The position numbers were made by a program, and so were the translations under genes. The notes under the pieces were generated by a model. That model had not been told where the DNA came from and made no database searches. It saw only the letters and a list, made by a program, of their open reading frames with translations. From Microbulbifer aggregans (GTDB lineage: Bacteria > Pseudomonadota > Gammaproteobacteria > Pseudomonadales > Cellvibrionaceae), in contig NZ_CP014143.1 of assembly GCF_001750105.1 (NCBI RefSeq), positions 1 to 64,000 of the forward strand: DNA of 64,000 nt. Direction: 5' to 3'. Each line of letters begins with the position of its first letter. Within the stretch, counting starts at the first letter, position 1. This document shows, piece after piece, positions 40,669 to 50,780 of this stretch.

Positions 40669-41610
40669 GTGGCTGACTTAATGGTCTTTACCGGCAACGC
40701 TAACCCGGAACTGGCGCAGAAGATTGTCGACCATATGGCAATTCCGCTCGGCGAGGCGGTGGTCAAGCGCTTCTCCGACGGCGAGATTGCCGTGGAAATC
40801 ACCGACAACGTGCGCGGACGCGACGTCTTCGTGGTGCAATCCACCTGTCAGCCCACCAACCGCAACCTGATGGAACTAATCCTGCTGGTTGATGGCCTGC
40901 GCCGCGCCTCGGCCGGCCGCATCACTGCGGTGGTCCCCTATTTTGGCTATGCCCGCCAGGATCGCCGGGTGCGCTCCCAGCGCGTGCCCATTTCTGCCAA
41001 GGTGGTCGCCGACATGATGGTGAGCGTGGGTATCGACCGCGTATTGACCGTGGACCTGCACGCAGAACAGATTCAGGGCTTCTTCGATGTACCGGTGGAT
41101 AACGTCTACGGTTCCTCCGTACTGCTGGACGACATCGAGCGCCAGAACTACGAAAACATGGTCGTCGTTTCCCCGGATATCGGCGGCGTTGTCCGCGCAC
41201 GCGCCGTGGCCAAGAGCCTGGACTGCGACCTGGCCATCATCGACAAGCGTCGCCCGGCCGCCAACGTGGCGGAGGTGATGAACATCATCGGTGAAGTGAA
41301 CGGCCGCACCTGCCTACTGGTGGACGACATGGTCGATACCGCCGGCACCCTGTGTAATGCTGCCAACGCCCTCAAGGAGCATGGCGCCAAGAAGGTCGTG
41401 GCCTACTGTACCCACCCGGTACTGTCCGGCAATGCCATCGACAACCTGAACAACTCTGTTCTCGATGAACTGGTAGTCACCGACTCCATCCCGCTGGGCA
41501 ACAAGATGGAGCTGGCCCCCAAGATCCGCCAGCTGACCCTTTCTGCCATGCTGGCCGAGTCCGTGCGCCGGATCAGCAACGAGGAATCCCTGTCAGCGAT
41601 GTTCCGCTGA
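40669..41610 (+). CDS. prs: ribose-phosphate pyrophosphokinase
   Basis: Prs makes PRPP from ribose-5-phosphate and ATP for nucleotide, His and Trp synthesis. The 313-residue protein has [13 protein letters not shown] at the N-terminus, the class I metal loop [18 protein letters not shown], and the PRPP-binding [14 protein letters not shown]. The start is GTG (MADLMVFTG); an ATG four codons later is an alternative. Confidence 0.97.
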   Translation: MADLMVFTGNANPELAQKIVDHMAIPLGEAVVKRFSDGEIAVEITDNVRGRDVFVVQSTCQPTNRNLMELILLVDGLRRASAGRITAVVPYFGYARQDRRVRSQRVPISAKVVADMMVSVGIDRVLTVDLHAEQIQGFFDVPVDNVYGSSVLLDDIERQNYENMVVVSPDIGGVVRARAVAKSLDCDLAIIDKRRPAANVAEVMNIIGEVNGRTCLLVDDMVDTAGTLCNAANALKEHGAKKVVAYCTHPVLSGNAIDNLNNSVLDELVVTDSIPLGNKMELAPKIRQLTLSAMLAESVRRISNEESLSAMFR

Positions 41611-41688
41611 TTCAGTGGCGACCAGGCTCTCGCCGGTCGCCCGCAGATTTTGTAGCGCTTTCCCCGCGATTCCCTTAGAATACGCGCC

Positions 41689-41707
41689 CGCCCGGCACTG
41701 CCGGGCG
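41689..41707 (+). terminator. candidate terminator or leader hairpin between prs and rplY
   Basis: CGCCCGGC and GCCGGGCG pair around ACT and only three T follow. It is about 80 bases after prs and 100 before rplY, so it may be a weak terminator or a leader structure of rplY. Confidence 0.5.
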
Positions 41708-41806
41708 TTTACTATTGGGTGATCGGAACTCCATTACCCGATTTACAGCAATGCCAGAGTGGTCCGGTCGCAGGTCGCTCTGGGCAGACAACCCGAGGTT
41801 TACCCC

Positions 41807-42445
41807 ATGTCTGATTTCAAACTGAATGCCAACGTCCGCAGCGACGAAGGGAAAGGTGCGAGCCGCCGCCTGCGTCGCGAGGAAGGCCGTGTACCCGCCA
41901 TCGTTTACGGCGGCAAAGCCAAGCCTGCCTCCATCTCCCTGCTGAGCAAAGAGATGTTCAAGGCTCTGGAAGATGAAACCTTCTTCTCCTCTGTCCTGAC
42001 CCTCGATATCGAAGGCAAAGAAGAGAAAGTGATCCTGCGTGACCTGCAGCGTCACCCGGCCAAGCAGCAGCTGCTGCACGCCGACTTCCAGCGCGTTTCC
42101 GCCAACACCAAGGTACACCTGAAGGTACCGGTGCACTTCCTGAACGAAGACAAGTGCAAAGGCGTGAAAGCTGGCGGTATCGTCTCTCACACCCTGACCG
42201 AGCTGGAAATCAGCGCACCGGCCTCCAAGCTGCCCGAGTTCATCGAAGTAGACCTGGCAGACCTGGAGCTGGACGGCACCGTTCACATCTCCGACATCAA
42301 GCTGCCGGCCGGTGTTGAGTCTGTGGATCTGGCCCACGGCGCAGACCACGACCTGGTTGTAGCCTCCGTTCACAAGCCCCGCGGTGCTGTCGAAGCCGAA
42401 GCGGAAGGTGAAGAAGGCGAAGCTGCTGAAGGCGGCGAAGAGTAA
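41807..42445 (+). CDS. rplY: 50S ribosomal protein L25 (Ctc form)
   Basis: L25 binds 5S rRNA. This 212-residue protein is the long Ctc/TL5 form: the L25 domain (about 1-95) with [17 protein letters not shown] and a C-terminal beta domain with acidic tail ([18 protein letters not shown]). The ATG at 41807 ([10 protein letters not shown]) is the family start; the longer frame is rejected. pth follows by 11 bases, the standard pair. Confidence 0.96.
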   Translation: MSDFKLNANVRSDEGKGASRRLRREEGRVPAIVYGGKAKPASISLLSKEMFKALEDETFFSSVLTLDIEGKEEKVILRDLQRHPAKQQLLHADFQRVSANTKVHLKVPVHFLNEDKCKGVKAGGIVSHTLTELEISAPASKLPEFIEVDLADLELDGTVHISDIKLPAGVESVDLAHGADHDLVVASVHKPRGAVEAEAEGEEGEAAEGGEE

Positions 42446-42456
42446 GGGTCAATATT

Positions 42457-43065
42457 TTGACCAAGGCACCGGATACACCGATCCAGCTGATTGTGGGACT
42501 GGGCAACCCCGGCCCCGAATACGACCGGACTCGCCACAATGCCGGTGCCGACTTTGTCACCGAGCTGGCGCGCCGCCACGGCGCCCAGCTCGCGTCAGAC
42601 AGCAAGTACCGCGGCCTTACCGGCCGGGTACGGATCGGCGGGCAGGATGTTCGCCTGCTGATCCCCACCACCTTTATGAATCGCAGTGGACAGGCAGTTG
42701 CCCCGCTGGCGAACTTTTTCAAGATTCCCGCCGAAGCCATTCTCGTGGCCCACGACGAGCTCGACCTGCCCCCGGGCACCGCACGGCTGAAGGCCAGTGG
42801 CGGTCACGGTGGTCACAACGGGTTGCGGGACATCATTTCCGCGCTCGGCAACAACCGCGACTTCATGCGGCTGCGACTCGGTATCGGGCATCCCGGCAGC
42901 GCCCGCGAAGTGGTCAACTTCGTGTTGCAGCGCGCCCCCCGCACCGAGCAGGAGCAACTGGCTGAAGCCATCGACCGCGCCGTCGATGTCATGCCTACCG
43001 CCGCAGAAGGCGATTGGGGCGCAGCTATGAAAACACTGCACACGGCGGCAACCGCGGCAAAATAA
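42457..43065 (+). CDS. pth: peptidyl-tRNA hydrolase
   Basis: Pth releases tRNA from peptidyl-tRNA that drops off ribosomes. The 202-residue protein shows [19 protein letters not shown] with the catalytic His27, and HDELDLPPG with the catalytic Asp. The start codon is TTG. It lies between rplY and ychF, as in most gammaproteobacteria. Confidence 0.96.
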   Translation: MTKAPDTPIQLIVGLGNPGPEYDRTRHNAGADFVTELARRHGAQLASDSKYRGLTGRVRIGGQDVRLLIPTTFMNRSGQAVAPLANFFKIPAEAILVAHDELDLPPGTARLKASGGHGGHNGLRDIISALGNNRDFMRLRLGIGHPGSAREVVNFVLQRAPRTEQEQLAEAIDRAVDVMPTAAEGDWGAAMKTLHTAATAAK

Positions 43066-43137
43066 TCTCCGCGGTGACCAGTCGGTGCACCCCGAATCAA
43101 CCGGCGCCAGAGCGCCACTCGCAACGGAAAGAACACC

Positions 43138-44229
43138 ATGGGTTTTACTTGCGGAATCGTCGGCCTGCCCAATGTTGGCAAATCCACCCTTTTCAATGCC
43201 CTGACCAAGGCGGGCATCGATGCGGAAAACTTCCCGTTCTGCACCATTGAGCCCAACGCCGGCGTGGTACCGGTACCGGATCCCCGCCTGGACAAACTGG
43301 CTGAGATCGTCAAGCCACAGAAGGTGATTCCCACCACCATGGAATTCACCGACATTGCCGGCCTGGTCGCTGGCGCCTCCAAGGGTGAAGGCCTGGGCAA
43401 CAAGTTCCTGGCCAACATCCGTGAGACCGATGCCATCGCCCACGTAGTGCGCTGCTTCGAGGACGACAATGTCATCCACGTGGCCAACCAGGTGCACCCG
43501 GTGTCGGACATCGAGGTGATCAATACCGAACTGGCCCTGGCCGACCTGGACACCGTGGAGAAAGCCCTGCAGCGCTTTACCCGCGCCGCCAAGGGCCAGG
43601 ACAAGCACGCAATCAAGATGAAGGCGCTGCTGGAAAAGATTCAGCCGCACCTGGACGAAGCGAAGCCACTGCGCTCTTTCGGCCTGAGTGATGACGAGCT
43701 GGCAGATCTGCGCGAACTGAGCCTGCTGACCATCAAGCCGACCATGTATATCGCCAACGTCGATGAGGACGGTTTCGAGAACAACCCGCACCTGGATGCG
43801 GTCGCCGCCATCGCCGCCGAGGAAAACGCGGTACTGGTGCCCATCTGCAACAAGCTCGAGGCGGAAATCGCCGAGCTGGAAGATGAAGAGAAGCTGGAGT
43901 TTCTGGAAGAGCTGGGTATGGAGGAGCCGGGCCTGAACCGGGTAATCCGCGCCGGCTACCAGCTACTCGGCCTACACACCTACTTCACCGCCGGGGTCAA
44001 GGAAGTACGCGCCTGGACCATCCCCCTCGGCGCCACGGCACCCCAGGCGGCAGGCAAGATCCACACCGACTTTGAAAAAGGCTTCATCCGCGCGGAAGTG
44101 GTCAGCTATGCGGACTTCGTTGGCTGCAACGGTGAAGCCGGTGCCAAGGAAGCCGGCAAATGGCGCCTGGAAGGCAAGGAATATGTGGTAGCGGATGGCG
44201 ATGTGGTTCACTTCCGCTTCAATGTCTGA
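43138..44229 (+). CDS. ychF: ribosome-binding ATPase YchF
   Basis: YchF (OLA1) is an Obg-family NTPase that prefers ATP and binds the ribosome, with links to oxidative stress. The 363-residue protein has the P-loop GLPNVGKST (9-17), a coiled-coil insertion (about 130-200) and the C-terminal TGS domain (about 278-361). It follows pth by about 70 bases. Confidence 0.97.
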   Translation: MGFTCGIVGLPNVGKSTLFNALTKAGIDAENFPFCTIEPNAGVVPVPDPRLDKLAEIVKPQKVIPTTMEFTDIAGLVAGASKGEGLGNKFLANIRETDAIAHVVRCFEDDNVIHVANQVHPVSDIEVINTELALADLDTVEKALQRFTRAAKGQDKHAIKMKALLEKIQPHLDEAKPLRSFGLSDDELADLRELSLLTIKPTMYIANVDEDGFENNPHLDAVAAIAAEENAVLVPICNKLEAEIAELEDEEKLEFLEELGMEEPGLNRVIRAGYQLLGLHTYFTAGVKEVRAWTIPLGATAPQAAGKIHTDFEKGFIRAEVVSYADFVGCNGEAGAKEAGKWRLEGKEYVVADGDVVHFRFNV

Positions 44230-44303
44230 TCGCCTGAGCTAAACACCTGCGCCCCTCGGTTCCCGGGGGGCTACCCCCGCCCCAACCCCGACAGATCGTC
44301 ACC

Positions 44304-45218
44304 ATGCACCCATCCAACTGGAAAGTCGGCCTGCCTCTGGCCCTGATCACCGCGTTCATGTGGGCTTTGCTGCCGATTGCACTCAAGGGCCTGCTGGACT
44401 CCATGAGCGCCACCACAGCCACCTGGTATCGCTTTGTGGGCGCCGCAGTGCTGGCCGGCACTTACTACGGCTGGACCCGCCAGCTCAACCTGCGCCAGCT
44501 TTTCGAGCGGGGCATGCTGCCGCTGACCATCATCGCGGTCGTGGGCCTGCTGACCAATTACCTGACCTACGCCTCCGGATTGCACTTCATCACCGCAGGC
44601 GCCGCCCAGATCGTCATTCAGCTGGCTCCCCTGCTACTGCTGACCTCCAGCGTTATCTGGCTGGGTGAGCACTTTTCGCCCCGACAGTGGCTGGGTGTCG
44701 CCATGGTCGTCGGCGGCCTGCCGCTGTTTTTCAACCAACGCCTGCCGGAGCTGGCAAGCGGTGCCAACCACGATTACCTGCTGGGCCTCGGTCTCATCGT
44801 CGTGGCGGCTATCGGCTGGGCAGTCTATGGCTTTTTCCAGAAGAAGATCCTGAGCCGCGCCAAGCCCCAGGACCTGCTGGTGCTGATCTATATCGCCGGC
44901 ACACTGTGTTTCCTGCCCATGGCGGATCCCATGTCTGCACTGAAGCTGGACTGGCTGGGCTGGGCGCTGCTGATTTTCCTCACCGCCAACACCCTGATCG
45001 CTTACGGCGCCTTCACCAAAGCCCTCGCGCACTGGGAGGCATCACGGGTCAGCGCCACCCTGGCCCTGGTGCCGCTGCTGACTCTGGCCATCGGAGCGCT
45101 TATCGGCGCCGTGTGGCCAGACTATATTGAAGTGGAGCCCATGAACTGGATCAGCTGGTTGGGCGCCGCTGCCGTGGCCAGTGGCTCCCTGTTTGCGGCC
45201 ATCGGCAGAGGTCGCTAG
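44304..45218 (+). CDS. EamA/DMT-family transporter
   Basis: The 304-residue protein is a ten-segment drug/metabolite transporter with two EamA repeats (about 8-140 and 155-300). Typical blocks are the first-helix ALITAFMWALLPIALKGLL and SVIWLGEHFSPRQWLGVAMVVGGLPLFF. Substrate cannot be assigned. It follows ychF by 74 bases and is followed by the tRNA promoter. Confidence 0.88.
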   Translation: MHPSNWKVGLPLALITAFMWALLPIALKGLLDSMSATTATWYRFVGAAVLAGTYYGWTRQLNLRQLFERGMLPLTIIAVVGLLTNYLTYASGLHFITAGAAQIVIQLAPLLLLTSSVIWLGEHFSPRQWLGVAMVVGGLPLFFNQRLPELASGANHDYLLGLGLIVVAAIGWAVYGFFQKKILSRAKPQDLLVLIYIAGTLCFLPMADPMSALKLDWLGWALLIFLTANTLIAYGAFTKALAHWEASRVSATLALVPLLTLAIGALIGAVWPDYIEVEPMNWISWLGAAAVASGSLFAAIGRGR

Positions 45219-45281
45219 CAGCGTGGAATGGCGCGTGCGGACAATTACGCTAACTCACTGAAAATTCAGCAAAAAAGGGGG

Positions 45282-45310
45282 TTGACAGCCCCACCCCAGA
45301 GTCCCATAAT
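45282..45310 (+). promoter_or_regulatory. sigma-70 promoter of the tRNA-Met/tRNA-Gln unit
   Basis: TTGACA (45282-45287) and CATAAT (45305-45310) are separated by 17 bp, followed by a GC-rich discriminator (CGCGCCC), the form typical of stringently controlled stable-RNA promoters. tRNA-Met begins 31 bases after the -10 box. Confidence 0.85.
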
Positions 45311-45340
45311 TCGCGCCCTCGGTTAGCCGAGATCGTCAGT

Positions 45341-45417
<77 letters not shown>

Positions 45418-45425
45418 TTTTCCTC

Positions 45426-45445
45426 CTGCGAGAGGCTTCTCGCAG
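45426..45445 (+). other. hairpin in the tRNA-Met/tRNA-Gln spacer
   Basis: CTGCGAGA and TCTCGCAG form a perfect 8-bp stem around GGCT between the two tRNA genes. It is probably a processing structure of the common precursor. Confidence 0.6.
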
Positions 45446-45454
45446 CGCCTTTAC

Positions 45455-45529
45455 TGGGGTGTAGCCAAGCGGTAAGGCAGCGGGTTTTGATCCCGTCATG
45501 CGTAGGTTCGAATCCTACCACCCCAGCCA
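45455..45529 (+). tRNA. tRNA-Gln (TTG), second identical copy
   Basis: All 75 bases are identical to the tRNA-Gln at 40153-40227, including encoded CCA, and the identity extends a few bases each side (TTACT before, T after). It is transcribed from the tRNA-Met promoter. No 3'-tail repeat follows this copy. The pair makes an 80-bp direct repeat that flanks prs-rplY-pth-ychF-EamA. Confidence 0.97.
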
Positions 45530-45766
45530 TTTTTCTTACTGAATCCCTCATGCCCAGAGCAGTGAGTCGGCTTGAAACAGCGGACGGGATCAGTGTGTCC
45601 GCAAGGCGTGCCCACCTCTGCCAAGCAAATCTTTTAAGGTCCTTCCCGCCCGGCACGATGCACCTGCGTTAAGTACGTATCGCAACGATTACGCTCGGGG
45701 TCACGTGAACGCTGAAAAGGTCCACATAGGGATTAGAGACGGAAGGAATGGACTGAGCCGCACACC

Positions 45767-46798
45767 TCAGCTTGCCTGAGGCTGTGCATTACCCAGGGAT
45801 AGACCTTTGGACGCCTCGGGGCGGGGCCGCCGCCGACCAATGGCTCGAAGCCACTCGAAACCGAGGAGCCCGAACAGGACCGTTACAGCGACGAGCACGG
45901 CCCCCAAAGCCCCTATCGCCTGCCATTCCACATAACAGGTCCAGAGCAGCTGTATGACGCAAAGGCAAGCCACCACCAACAATGTGGGCTTGCGACCAAT
46001 CAAGCCGACCACAAAAACCCCCAGAGGCGCTCCCAGGGCAACTACCGGGGCCGCTGCCATCCAATTGCCAAACACCTCCGGGTGCCAATCACCGGACAGG
46101 CTTTTCACCACCACCCCGATCACCGAACTAAACGCCATGATGACCACAGAGGTGGGAATGGCCACTTTCAGATCCACACGGCACATCAACACCAGCACCG
46201 CATAAATCAGCATATCGATACCGACACCCGTCGTCGCGACTGCAGAGGCGCCAGCGGCGACGCCAAGCCAGACGCCGAGACGGAAATCCCGCTTCGGTTC
46301 ACTGTGCGGGCAGGCATTGTGTGCTGTGATCTCATTGAGACGGTAAAGGTGGAGCAGACCAAAGCTACCCCAGAGCACGGCAAACACCAGTTTGATCCAC
46401 AGATCTGGCAGCGCCGGGGCGATGAACAGGATGCCCAGGGGGGTGCCTATCAGCGAGCCAAGCATGGCACCGCGCAACATTGGCCAGGCGAGGGTCTGGC
46501 GGCGGGCAAAGATAAACAGGCTGGCACTCACCATGCCAATGGACTGGACCGCAAAACTGAAGTCCCGACCCAGGCTCGCGGGCATATCAAACAGCAGCAC
46601 CAGCACCGGGAAACCGACAGTGCCGCCACCCATCGGGGTCGAGCCAGCCGCGTAGCTGCCAATGGCCATTGAGAGCGCCATTGGCCAGTGCTCCCGGGCC
46701 AACTCCCAATAGCCCAAGCCGAACGCAAGCAGCAGCCAGGCTGCATAGAACACCAGCAGACCCACCAGCCAGAGTCGCATACTCCGCAACAGCGCCAT
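45767..46798 (-). CDS. TauE/SafE family permease
   Basis: The 343-residue protein has about eight to nine membrane segments and TauE/SafE features (YAAGSTPMGGGTVGFPVL in the first repeat, AGASAVATTGVGIDMLIYAV in the second). Relatives export sulfite or other organic/inorganic anions. Its ATG overlaps the stop of the upstream halogenase-like gene by one base (TAATG), so it is translationally coupled to that gene and likely exports an anion linked to its reaction or to sugar breakdown. Substrate is unknown. Confidence 0.86.
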   Translation of the reverse strand: MALLRSMRLWLVGLLVFYAAWLLLAFGLGYWELAREHWPMALSMAIGSYAAGSTPMGGGTVGFPVLVLLFDMPASLGRDFSFAVQSIGMVSASLFIFARRQTLAWPMLRGAMLGSLIGTPLGILFIAPALPDLWIKLVFAVLWGSFGLLHLYRLNEITAHNACPHSEPKRDFRLGVWLGVAAGASAVATTGVGIDMLIYAVLVLMCRVDLKVAIPTSVVIMAFSSVIGVVVKSLSGDWHPEVFGNWMAAAPVVALGAPLGVFVVGLIGRKPTLLVVACLCVIQLLWTCYVEWQAIGALGAVLVAVTVLFGLLGFEWLRAIGRRRPRPEASKGLSLGNAQPQAS

Positions 46799-48342
46799 TA
46801 ACCGACCCCTACAATCTCTGACCGCTCGCCCACCGGCAAGGTGCGTAGAAACGTCTGGTGATCCAGTGCCGCCACTTTCGCACGACGAACCAGTCCATCG
46901 AAGCGCCGGAACAACGCTTCCCGTTCCTCTTCCGCGAGCACAAACTGCAAGTCGGGGTAGTGCTGCATGCCATAGAGCACATAGCGGTAATTGGTGTCGG
47001 TAAAAATGCTGGCGTAAGTGCCGGCAAAGTCCTGATATTCGCAGATTTTATACCGCCACAGCTCCAGCTGCTGTTTCAGCCAGGGACAGTGCTCGGCAGT
47101 CGCTTTGGCCGCTCGCCAGAATTCACTGTCGTCGCGATCACTGAGGCAATAATGCAGGACGATGAACTGCTTCAGGTCCTGGTAAAAGCCGCGCATTTTC
47201 TGGTTATAGGCATCGCGCAGGGCCTGCGGCACCTCGCCGGCTGCCAAGTGTGTCGCCAGCAGGCTGACACCGAGGTGGATCATATGCAGTCCGGTGGACT
47301 CCAGCGGTTCAATAAAACCGCCGGATAAACCTATGGCAACGCAGTTACCGATCCAGAAACGATCCCGGCAGCCCACATTCATTTCAAGATGTGAACACTT
47401 CAGCGTTTCACTCCCGGGACCGAGAAACTCGCGCAATTCCCGCTCCGCGTCCTCAGGCAGCAAACGATCCGCGTCATATACATAACCGCAGCCCTGGCGA
47501 TTGACGAGATCGATCTGCCAGGCCCAGCCATTGCTCAGTGCGGTGGCAACCGTGTAGGGTTTCGGAGCCTCCCCTTCGGCTAGGGGCCGCTGAATCGCCA
47601 CCGCGCGGTTACAGGGCAGCGCATCGGCGAATGAGTGCCAGTTGTCCGCGGCGAGCTTTTCCAGCAGCAAAGCACGGAAACCGCTACAGTCGACAAAAAA
47701 ATCCCCGGCGAACTCACCACGCTCAGTAGTCACACCGGTAATTTGCTCGCCATCCACGGTCACATCGGAAATCGTGGCTTCAATGTGCTCCACGCCGGCT
47801 TCGACAGCCTTTTTACGCAGGTAGCGAGCGAGCAGTTTGGCATCGAGGTGGTAGCCATAAGGTGTCACGGCCTGATAGGGCGCAGAGGAGATGGCTTTGG
47901 GACAGCGTCCATCATCGATCAGATGGGAGTTGATGCTCACCGCCCGGTCGTAACGCTCGGATTTATTCCGGCCGGCGACAAACCATGCGGAGGAAATATC
48001 CACCGAGCCACCGGGCTGCTGCTGATCAAACGGGTGGAAATATTCGTGCACCTTGCCATGCACCGGCTTTTTCCAATTGCGAAACAGAATGCCGGACTTT
48101 ACCGTGGCATTGGTTTCCGCCATCAATTCCGCCTCATCCAATCCCATCGCGGCGAAGAAGAAACGGATACTGTGTACGGTAGCCTCACCCACGCCGATAA
48201 TTCCAACGTCAGGGCTTTCGATCACACGGATGGCGAAGTTCTTTGCACTGCGGTTGAAATAGCGATTGAGGTAAATAGCCGTCATCCAGCCGGCAGAGCC
48301 GCCACCGACCACATTGATGACCTTGGTCCGCTGTCTATTCAT
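46798..48342 (-). CDS. flavin-dependent tryptophan-halogenase-like protein (second copy)
   Basis: The 514-residue protein belongs to the tryptophan halogenase family of FADH2-dependent enzymes. It has the FAD motif GGGSAG (13-18), GVGEATVHSI (50-59), Lys82 at the position of the catalytic Lys79 of PrnA, and PLESTG with Glu348-Ser349 like Glu346-Ser347 of PrnA. The WxWxIP motif reads WAWQID (273-278), so its Pro is lost. Family members beside TonB receptors and SapC rarely have known substrates; BrvH from Brevundimonas halogenates indole in vitro. No flavin reductase gene is near. It is 5 bases after the first halogenase-like gene and coupled to the TauE permease. Confidence 0.9.
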   Translation of the reverse strand: MNRQRTKVINVVGGGSAGWMTAIYLNRYFNRSAKNFAIRVIESPDVGIIGVGEATVHSIRFFFAAMGLDEAELMAETNATVKSGILFRNWKKPVHGKVHEYFHPFDQQQPGGSVDISSAWFVAGRNKSERYDRAVSINSHLIDDGRCPKAISSAPYQAVTPYGYHLDAKLLARYLRKKAVEAGVEHIEATISDVTVDGEQITGVTTERGEFAGDFFVDCSGFRALLLEKLAADNWHSFADALPCNRAVAIQRPLAEGEAPKPYTVATALSNGWAWQIDLVNRQGCGYVYDADRLLPEDAERELREFLGPGSETLKCSHLEMNVGCRDRFWIGNCVAIGLSGGFIEPLESTGLHMIHLGVSLLATHLAAGEVPQALRDAYNQKMRGFYQDLKQFIVLHYCLSDRDDSEFWRAAKATAEHCPWLKQQLELWRYKICEYQDFAGTYASIFTDTNYRYVLYGMQHYPDLQFVLAEEEREALFRRFDGLVRRAKVAALDHQTFLRTLPVGERSEIVGVG

Positions 48343-48347
48343 GGTTC

Positions 48348-49916
48348 TTATATTTTCTGCAGGCCGAACTGCTTGATCTTGTTAATGAGGTCCCGATGGG
48401 CCGGCAGCTGGGCACATAACTGACCAGCGCCCGCCTCGATCTCAGCGAAGCGGGATAATGCCGCATCGCCGTCCGCAAACCGGTTGCCGATAAATTCGGT
48501 CGAGGTGAAAAAGCCCATCCCGTACAGAACGTACAGGTAATTCGGCAGATTGAAGATTTCCAGCTTACTGGGGAAGTCGTACTCAGAGGGTGGCTGGTAA
48601 CGCCACAACTCCAGCTTGTCCCGCAACGACTCGGGAATAGACTCGGGTGCGCGATTATCGAGCCAAAAATCGCTGTCGGACCGCCGGGAAATACAGTAGT
48701 GGAGTTTGATAAACTCGATCACCCGCTCCCACGCGTAGTGCACATGCCGATTGAACTGGGCAGCCACAGCTGGCATCACCTGGCGATTCGCAGGGAACGT
48801 ATCTGCCAACATTTTCGCGGTAGCGTCGTAGACCAGAATACCGGTGGCCTCGAGCGGCTCCACAAAGCCCTGTGACAACCCGATGGCAACGCAGTTACGC
48901 TCCCAGAAACTCTCCCGGTATCCCACTTTCATGGAAATGCGTCGCACCTCAGCATTCTCACCGGTCGCACCGAGGTAATGGCGAAATACGGTTTCTGCAC
49001 GCTCGTGATCGGTGTGCGCACTCGAGTATACGTAACCCGTTCCACGACGCTCAGGCAGCCCGATATCCCAGATCCAACCACTTTCCTGTGCGGTCGAAAT
49101 CGTATAGCTGGGGATCGGTTCGTTGTACTGCCCATAAGGCACCTGCGCAGCCAGGGCATAATCTGCAAACAGGGTATCCCTGCGGTCCACAAACGGGACA
49201 CCGAGAGACTGCCCTAACAACAGCGACGCAAAACCCGTGCAGTCCACAAACAGATCTGCCTGCAGCGTCCCGTGCCGATCGGTGACCACCGCAGCAATAT
49301 CGCCGTCCTCCGAGCGCTTGACCTGCTCTACCGTGCCCAGCAGGTGGTGGACACCCAGCTCTTCCACTGCATGACGAGTGAGCAAGCGAGCAAACTTGGC
49401 GGCATCCAGGTGATAGGCGTAACTGGTAAAGCCCTGAAACTCCGGCAGGGTCATATTCTTTGGACCCAGGCCGCGCTCGCACACCATCCCCTGCACTGAC
49501 ACAGCGTCCACGAATGAAGGCTTAGGGCCGGCCTGCTTCAGCCAGTAAGGGGTAAGATCACCGCGACTGCTGTCAGGGTAGTCAAAGACATGGTGGTAAT
49601 GAGACGGCTGACCGGGAACCGGGTTATCTACCCAGTCAACAAATTTGATGCTCTGCTTGAAGGTGGCATCACATTCGCGAATAAAGTCGGTTTCGCTGAT
49701 GCCCAGGTACTGTAGCGTCTGACGAATGGCAGGAACGGTGCCCTCCCCTACGCCAATCGTCGGAATATTTTCCGACTCGAGGAGCGTGACCCGGACACCT
49801 CCCGGTGACCGGGCCCGCAGCTTCTTGGCCAGGTGGCTGGCGGTGAGCCAGCCGGCGGTTCCTCCGCCCACAACCAGGACATGCTGGATGTGCCCGGATG
49901 TTGCCGCACTAGCCAT
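48348..49916 (-). CDS. flavin-dependent tryptophan-halogenase-like protein (first copy)
   Basis: This 522-residue paralogue of the next gene has GGGTAG (17-22), GVGEGTVPAI (55-64), Lys87 at the catalytic Lys position, WIWDIG in place of WxWxIP (281-286) and PLEATG, so Glu356 is kept but the following Ser is Ala. It may be an active halogenase on an unknown substrate or another FAD-dependent enzyme of the family. The two copies are clearly diverged, which suggests different roles or a heteromer. It lies 20 bases after sapC. Confidence 0.9.
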   Translation of the reverse strand: MASAATSGHIQHVLVVGGGTAGWLTASHLAKKLRARSPGGVRVTLLESENIPTIGVGEGTVPAIRQTLQYLGISETDFIRECDATFKQSIKFVDWVDNPVPGQPSHYHHVFDYPDSSRGDLTPYWLKQAGPKPSFVDAVSVQGMVCERGLGPKNMTLPEFQGFTSYAYHLDAAKFARLLTRHAVEELGVHHLLGTVEQVKRSEDGDIAAVVTDRHGTLQADLFVDCTGFASLLLGQSLGVPFVDRRDTLFADYALAAQVPYGQYNEPIPSYTISTAQESGWIWDIGLPERRGTGYVYSSAHTDHERAETVFRHYLGATGENAEVRRISMKVGYRESFWERNCVAIGLSQGFVEPLEATGILVYDATAKMLADTFPANRQVMPAVAAQFNRHVHYAWERVIEFIKLHYCISRRSDSDFWLDNRAPESIPESLRDKLELWRYQPPSEYDFPSKLEIFNLPNYLYVLYGMGFFTSTEFIGNRFADGDAALSRFAEIEAGAGQLCAQLPAHRDLINKIKQFGLQKI

Positions 49917-49936
49917 CAGCGAGTGTCAACGCTGCC

Positions 49937-50659
49937 TCAGGCAGCGGTTGTCGCCTGCATCTTGGCCAGCTTGGAGAGCTGGTGCAGGGAGCCAAGCTGA
50001 GCGTACAACGCCGGCAGGAAGCCGCGCTTACGGAAGTCAGCGAAGTCCTCTTCGCCCAGCTCGTTCAGCTTCTTCTCGTCGACGATGTACAGGCCGTTCA
50101 GGTTGATTTTCTCTTCGCCGGCATTGACCGTCACAGACTGAGCGGTCAGCAGCTCCTTCTCAACCAGAACGTTTACAAAGGCTTTGGTCATCTGGTCACT
50201 CTCGAGGAAGTTAACCAGAGTCTCTTTCTTGGCCTTCAGGTAATCGGACTCTTCACCTGCGTCGGTAAACAGCGGGTTGCCCTCTTCCTCGCTGACCAGC
50301 GGGCTGTTCTCGACGATACCTACCATCAGCTGGTCTTTGTTCTCGCCCGCGGGAGCCAGTACGAAGGGATGATTGCGAACACTGCCGGGCACGAAGACGC
50401 CCTGCCACTTCTCGCCATCCACAAACAGGTTCTCACCGACCTTGAGGCCCAGCAGAGCCACGGACTGGAACTGGCCAGTCTCGGAATTCTTGACAAAAAC
50501 GATCGGGTATTCGGCTCCCAGGCGGGTGAACTCATGGGCCGTTACGGGCACCATGTGCGCGTTCTTCACATGCTCAAAGCTGCCCAGCTCACGGATCTTC
50601 AGCTTGCCGTGGGCTTCTTTGTGCAGAGGAGCGATCTTGGGAGTCTGTTCAGTGGTCAT
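49937..50659 (-). CDS. SapC family protein
   Basis: SapC-type proteins (named after a Campylobacter S-layer locus) are common near TonB receptors and halogenase-like genes in sugar-uptake clusters, with no established biochemical role. The 240-residue protein has ITRLGAEYPIVFVKNSETGQFQSVALLGLKVGENLFV and PLVSEEEGNPLFTDAGEESDYLKAKKETLVNFLE, both family hallmarks. It has no signal peptide, so it is probably cytoplasmic. It lies between the TonB receptor (after a terminator-like hairpin) and the halogenases. Confidence 0.88.
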   Translation of the reverse strand: MTTEQTPKIAPLHKEAHGKLKIRELGSFEHVKNAHMVPVTAHEFTRLGAEYPIVFVKNSETGQFQSVALLGLKVGENLFVDGEKWQGVFVPGSVRNHPFVLAPAGENKDQLMVGIVENSPLVSEEEGNPLFTDAGEESDYLKAKKETLVNFLESDQMTKAFVNVLVEKELLTAQSVTVNAGEEKINLNGLYIVDEKKLNELGEEDFADFRKRGFLPALYAQLGSLHQLSKLAKMQATTAA

Positions 50660-50723
50660 ACAACACCATTAAGTTCGTTGGTTATTCTGTTAATTCGACT
50701 GGCCCAGTATATTTTTCAAACGA

Positions 50724-50751
50724 AAAAAGGGAAGCAAAAACTTCCCTTTTT
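50724..50751. terminator. terminator or attenuator between the TonB receptor and sapC
   Basis: AAAAAGGGAAG and CTTCCCTTTTT pair around CAAAAA, with a run of T following on both strands. It lies 30 bases after the TonB receptor stop and 65 before sapC. Partial termination would give far more receptor than SapC/halogenase transcript. Confidence 0.8.
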
Positions 50752-50780
50752 CCGGTACATCATTGCCTGAGGAGGCCCCC

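Noticed and set aside
41650..41681. TTGTAG/TAGAAT as an rplY promoter
   Set aside because: The spacer is 20 bp, too long for a confident sigma-70 promoter.
41675..42373. - strand open frame across rplY
   Set aside because: It is a shadow of rplY; composition is Gln/Val-rich without a motif.
45530..45766. Possible small gene after the second tRNA-Gln
   Set aside because: The open frames there run through the tRNA or lack starts and codon bias, so I see only non-coding sequence.
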